Assembly: GCA_011065225.1 (NCBI GenBank)
Contig: JAAKFC010000077.1
Coordinates: 1-7,449 of the forward strand
DNA length: 7,449 nt
Source of the DNA: Chlamydiota bacterium
GTDB lineage: Bacteria > Chlamydiota > Chlamydiia > Chlamydiales > Rhabdochlamydiaceae
Direction of reading: 5' to 3'
Shown: piece by piece, positions 4,698 through 7,449 of the stretch
How positions within the stretch are numbered: position 1 is the stretch's first letter
Layout of the letters: every line of letters begins with the position of its first letter
Notes under the pieces: model-generated
What the model was told of the DNA's origin: nothing
What the model saw: only the letters and a program-made list of their open reading frames with translations
Databases searched by the model: none
Translations under genes and position numbers: made by a program

Positions 4698-6680
4698 TTT
4701 GAACTTTCTTTTATAAAAAAATATCTTACTCCAAGAAGGGCACAGCTTTCCGTATCGCTGATTGCCCTCCTCTCTGTGTTTGTCATCACGCTTATTGTCT
4801 GGCTTGTTGTGGTATTTTTGTCAGTCACAGAAGGGATTGAGAGAAATTGGATCCAAAAGCTGACGGCTCTTAATGCTCCTCTTCGCTTGCAACCGACAAG
4901 TGAATACTTTTCTTCTTATTATTACAATGTCGATCGCTATAGTGCCTCCTCCCACTATATATCCAAAACACTGGGGCAAAAGGCAAGAACTCTCCTATCA
5001 GATCCCTATGACCCTGAATTTGATGAAAGCCTTCCCCCTTCTGTGATAAGTGCCGATCGCAATGCGCAAGGAAAGCTGCGTGATCCAGTCAAGGAAACGG
5101 TGACCGCTTTGCAAGAATTGGAAGAGGGGTTCCCAGGCCTTGCCTTCCAAGATATTGAAATGAGTGGCGCACTTCTTCGACTCAATTTAGTTCGCCAAGA
5201 AAATGGGGGACTCAACCCAGCAGAGGTGCAAAGCCAACTGACAAGTGTTTCCTATTTGACTTCTTTCCCTGAGAAAAACCCCTTTTTATGTGAGCTCCTA
5301 CTTCCACCCACAGAAGAGGATCTCAATCACCTTCTTTTTTTAGCAAATCGCAATCAAGATGAGAAAAAAAAAGAGGCCCTTGCCACGCATGCGCATATTG
5401 AAAAGCTCAAGACTCGCTCAGATCTATGGAGGATTCCCATTGATCTACTTCCCGAAAAAATCCCATTTGCTGCCCAGGCTTATGAGCATAAGGGACAAAT
5501 TTCTCACCTGCTCCTTCCAACAGAAGCAAAAGATTTCAATGCAACTGTAGAAAGGCGAGGAGATTGTCTTTACTACAAGGACATGCCTCTTGATAAAGAG
5601 ATTCCTGTATTTTCTCATGGGGAAATGGAATTTTCCGTACAGGCAAGCGACGAAACTTCCTTTTTGATCGATGCAAAATTGCAAAATCATCCCTTGAGCG
5701 GAAAAGTGACGCTAGAAGGACTGCAAGTTACAAAGGCCTCATTTGAAACGAAATTTGAAAAGCCACCTTCAAAGGCCCCTCTCTGGCCTTTTTTTTCTAA
5801 GGGGAACAATCCCGTTTTGCCACACACAGAAAAAGAAACGGGAATCTTGATTGCAAAGAATTTTCGGGAAAATGGCGTCCGAATTGGCGATACAGGGTAT
5901 TTAGCCTATTCTTCTCCATCGATTTCGGGAGCAAAAGAAATCCAAATCCCCATCTATATTGCCGGCTTTTATGACCCTGGGATCATGGCTGTGGGCAACA
6001 AATGCATTCTCGTTCCTCCCCATGTGACACAAGAGGTCAATGCTTCTGAAAGTGCCTTTACACTCGAAAAGTCAGAGTCCAACCAATTTTATGTCTGGTT
6101 TCCCAATCTCTCCGAAGTCCAGAAAGTCAAAGAAGCCCTCCTGCAAAAGCTGCAGCAGCGTGGCATTGAAAAATATTGGAAAGTAGAGACCTATCAGGAA
6201 TATGAATTCGCCAAAGACCTGATGCAGCAATTCCAAAGTGACAAGTATCTCTTCACCATGATCGGCATACTCATTTTGCTGGTTGCTTGCACAAATATCA
6301 TCTCCCTTCTTGTATTACTTGTCTCGGATAAGAAAAAAGAAATTGGGATCTTGCGCGCTATGGGCGCAAAACGGAGGAGCATTGCCTTCATTTTTGCTCT
6401 TAGTGGTGCCAGCCTCGGACTTTTTAGCTGTCTCTTAGGAGTTTTTCTCGCTTTTATTACCCTAAAAAATATCGACCATGTAGTGGGACTCTTGAGCATG
6501 ATCCAAGGACATGAAGCTTTCAATGCCCAATTCTTCGGAACCTCTCTTCCCCATGAAATCAGCCCAAGAGCTCTTTGGTTTGCAGCGATTGCAACTCCCC
6601 TACTTGCCCTCATTGCCGGTCTCTTCCCCGCAATTAAAGCAGCCCGCCTAAGTCCCTGTGAAGCCCTGAGGTCAGAATGA
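4695..6680 (+). CDS. lolE: Lipoprotein-releasing ABC transporter permease, LolC/LolE type, with enlarged periplasmic domain
   Basis: This is the inner-membrane subunit of the Lol release complex, which extracts outer-membrane lipoproteins and hands them to LolA using ATP hydrolysed by LolD. The layout is typical of the family: one N-terminal helix (about 18-44), a large periplasmic domain (about 45-515), then the FtsX domain with three helices (about 519-543, 564-590, 626-650). The cytoplasmic coupling segment DKKKEIGILRAMGAKRRSI (545-563) and the closing AARLSPCEALRSE (649-661) are classic LolC/E signatures. At 661 residues it is far longer than E. coli LolC or LolE (about 400), the excess being in the periplasmic domain, which has no obvious repeats. 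The start is a TTG directly after copy B. Only one permease gene is present, so the complex is probably a homodimer or LolF-like; whether to call it LolC or LolE is not decidable here. It overlaps lolD by ATGA. Confidence 0.9.
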   Translation: MFELSFIKKYLTPRRAQLSVSLIALLSVFVITLIVWLVVVFLSVTEGIERNWIQKLTALNAPLRLQPTSEYFSSYYYNVDRYSASSHYISKTLGQKARTLLSDPYDPEFDESLPPSVISADRNAQGKLRDPVKETVTALQELEEGFPGLAFQDIEMSGALLRLNLVRQENGGLNPAEVQSQLTSVSYLTSFPEKNPFLCELLLPPTEEDLNHLLFLANRNQDEKKKEALATHAHIEKLKTRSDLWRIPIDLLPEKIPFAAQAYEHKGQISHLLLPTEAKDFNATVERRGDCLYYKDMPLDKEIPVFSHGEMEFSVQASDETSFLIDAKLQNHPLSGKVTLEGLQVTKASFETKFEKPPSKAPLWPFFSKGNNPVLPHTEKETGILIAKNFRENGVRIGDTGYLAYSSPSISGAKEIQIPIYIAGFYDPGIMAVGNKCILVPPHVTQEVNASESAFTLEKSESNQFYVWFPNLSEVQKVKEALLQKLQQRGIEKYWKVETYQEYEFAKDLMQQFQSDKYLFTMIGILILLVACTNIISLLVLLVSDKKKEIGILRAMGAKRRSIAFIFALSGASLGLFSCLLGVFLAFITLKNIDHVVGLLSMIQGHEAFNAQFFGTSLPHEISPRALWFAAIATPLLALIAGLFPAIKAARLSPCEALRSE

Positions 6681-7342
6681 TTTTATATGCCGAAAAACTC
6701 CATAAGAAGTTTCCAGGGATTCACATCCTAAAGGGAATTTCTCTTGAAGTGCAAAAAGGCGAAACCGTTGCCATCATGGGCAAATCGGGCGAGGGAAAAA
6801 GCACACTTTTGCATCTTTTGGGAACCCTCGACACTCCGACAAGTGGCACACTTCGTATCTGTGGAAAGGAGCCCACCAGCTCTACTCTTTCCACACTTCG
6901 CAATCAACACATTGGTTTCATCTTCCAGGCCTATCATCTTCTCGAAGATTTTACCACGTTAGACAATGTCTTGATGCCCCTGAAAATTGGAAGAATACAA
7001 GGATCTGATGCAAAAAAGCGTGCTCTGACCCTTCTCCAAGCAGTCGGCCTGGAAAGCAGAGAAAAAATTCTTGCCAAATTCCTCTCTGGTGGAGAAAAAC
7101 AACGCGCGGCAATTGCCAGAGCCCTCATCAATCAGCCTGATCTGATTTTAGCCGATGAACCCACGGGTAATCTCGATCAGACTCACTCACTGGAAATCCA
7201 AAAACTTCTCCTATCCATGGCAAAAGAGTCGAATACCGCTCTTATTGTTGTCACACACGATGAAGAATTTGCGAAGCAGTGCGACCGTCTGCTTTTTTTA
7301 AAAGAGGGGCGGATTTATAATCAGCAAAGAGACCTTCTCTGA
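6677..7342 (+). CDS. lolD: Lipoprotein-releasing ABC transporter ATP-binding protein LolD
   Basis: This is the cytoplasmic ATPase that powers lipoprotein release by the permease encoded just upstream. The 221 residues are the usual length for LolD/MacB-type ATPases. All ABC motifs are present in order: Walker A GKSGEGKS (35-42), Q-loop Q84 in FIFQAYHLL, the signature LSGGEKQR (136-143), Walker B LILADEP (156-162, catalytic E161), and H-loop H194 in VVTHD. The LLGTLDTPTSG and FQAYHLLEDFTTLDNVLMPL stretches are characteristic of the LolD/FtsE/MacB subgroup, and the LolC/E partner decides for LolD. The ATG overlaps the permease TGA (ATGA), and TGAGG at 6667-6671 gives a well-spaced ribosome binding site inside the upstream gene, so the two are translationally coupled. 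Walker A has Glu where Ser is more common (GEGKS for GSGKS), a tolerated position. Confidence 0.95.
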   Translation: MILYAEKLHKKFPGIHILKGISLEVQKGETVAIMGKSGEGKSTLLHLLGTLDTPTSGTLRICGKEPTSSTLSTLRNQHIGFIFQAYHLLEDFTTLDNVLMPLKIGRIQGSDAKKRALTLLQAVGLESREKILAKFLSGGEKQRAAIARALINQPDLILADEPTGNLDQTHSLEIQKLLLSMAKESNTALIVVTHDEEFAKQCDRLLFLKEGRIYNQQRDLL

Positions 7343-7404
7343 ATTAAATTTTAGCAGGCCTGAAGGAAGATTTGGAGAGATTTTTTATTTTTTGAGCGAG
7401 GACA

Positions 7405-7419
7405 ATGTTAAATTAACAT
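7405..7419. promoter_or_regulatory. 15-bp perfect palindrome, operator-like, before a possible next gene
   Basis: ATGTTAA (7405-7411) and TTAACAT (7413-7419) form a perfect inverted repeat around a single A. It overlaps a weak promoter candidate, TTGAGC (7392-7397) and TAACAT (7414-7419) with 16 bp between. A repressor site for the next gene is possible, but short AT-rich palindromes arise by chance. Confidence 0.25.
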
Positions 7420-7434
7420 GGCTGAGCAAAAAAA

Positions 7435-7449
7435 ATGAAAAAGGTCCCA
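7435..7449 (+). CDS. Possible start of a further gene, cut by the window end
   Basis: ATG AAA AAG GTC CCA runs to the edge (MKKVP...), a plausible beginning for an exported protein, but only five codons are visible and no good ribosome binding site precedes it. An alternative ATG at 7418 reaches a stop after six codons through a run of eight A's. No terminator hairpin is seen after lolD, so this could be transcribed with it. In Chlamydia, as I recall, a MAC/perforin-domain gene follows lolD; nothing here tests that. Confidence 0.2.

Noticed and set aside
6194..6613. 139-codon minus-strand frame inside the permease gene
   Set aside because: It is a shadow of the conserved FtsX domain. It has no recognisable protein features and no promoter.
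7354..7362. AGCAGGCC near the lolD end as a decayed third repeat copy
   Set aside because: Only about eight bases match the repeat and no palindromic arms or TATAC ends are present.

Overview
The window looks like a piece of a chlamydial chromosome, most likely from an environmental, amoeba-associated chlamydia (order Parachlamydiales) rather than from Chlamydia itself. The strongest clue is the order rpmG - lolC/E-type permease - lolD, which from memory is also the order in Chlamydia trachomatis (CT150-CT152). The 53-residue L33 protein also reads like the chlamydial form. The species cannot be fixed from this sequence alone.

Layout. Positions 9-890 (+) encode a 293-residue membrane protein I do not recognise, with a hydrophobic pair at its C-terminus. 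A clear intrinsic terminator follows at 913-947. Next is tsaD (964-1968, +), the catalytic subunit for tRNA t6A37 modification. It converges on, and overlaps by 8 bp, a small secreted protein on the minus strand (1961-2515) with an acidic N-terminal half and a basic C-terminal tail. A 237-bp divergent intergenic region (2516-2752) contains two overlapping, mutually exclusive stems, one ending in a T-run. It leads into a MATE-family transporter (2753-4144, +). Then come rpmG (4375-4536, +), a large LolC/E-type permease (4695-6680, +) and lolD (6677-7342, +), the last two coupled by an ATGA overlap. The final ~100 bases hold a 15-bp palindrome and possibly the start of another gene.

The most interesting part is the spacer DNA around rpmG. 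Two related, nearly full-length palindromes (copy A 4150-4313, copy B 4539-4690) lie in opposite orientation on either side of rpmG. Each has matching ends of the form TATAC..AAG, a central CCTAT/ATAGG hairpin and shared internal blocks (TTCAAAAATCGG, AGATTTTC, TCCTCGAAGCAGG). They look like two diverged copies of a non-coding miniature inverted-repeat element (MITE-like), inserted very close to the neighbouring genes. Copy A begins 5 bp after the transporter stop, copy B begins 2 bp after the rpmG stop, and copy B's outer end supplies the only Shine-Dalgarno-like bases for the TTG start of the permease gene.

Functionally, the right half is an envelope-biogenesis module. The permease and LolD ATPase should release outer-membrane lipoproteins from the inner membrane, and L33 is a housekeeping ribosomal protein. 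The left half is a mix of a conserved tRNA-modification gene, an efflux transporter and two lineage-specific envelope or secreted proteins.
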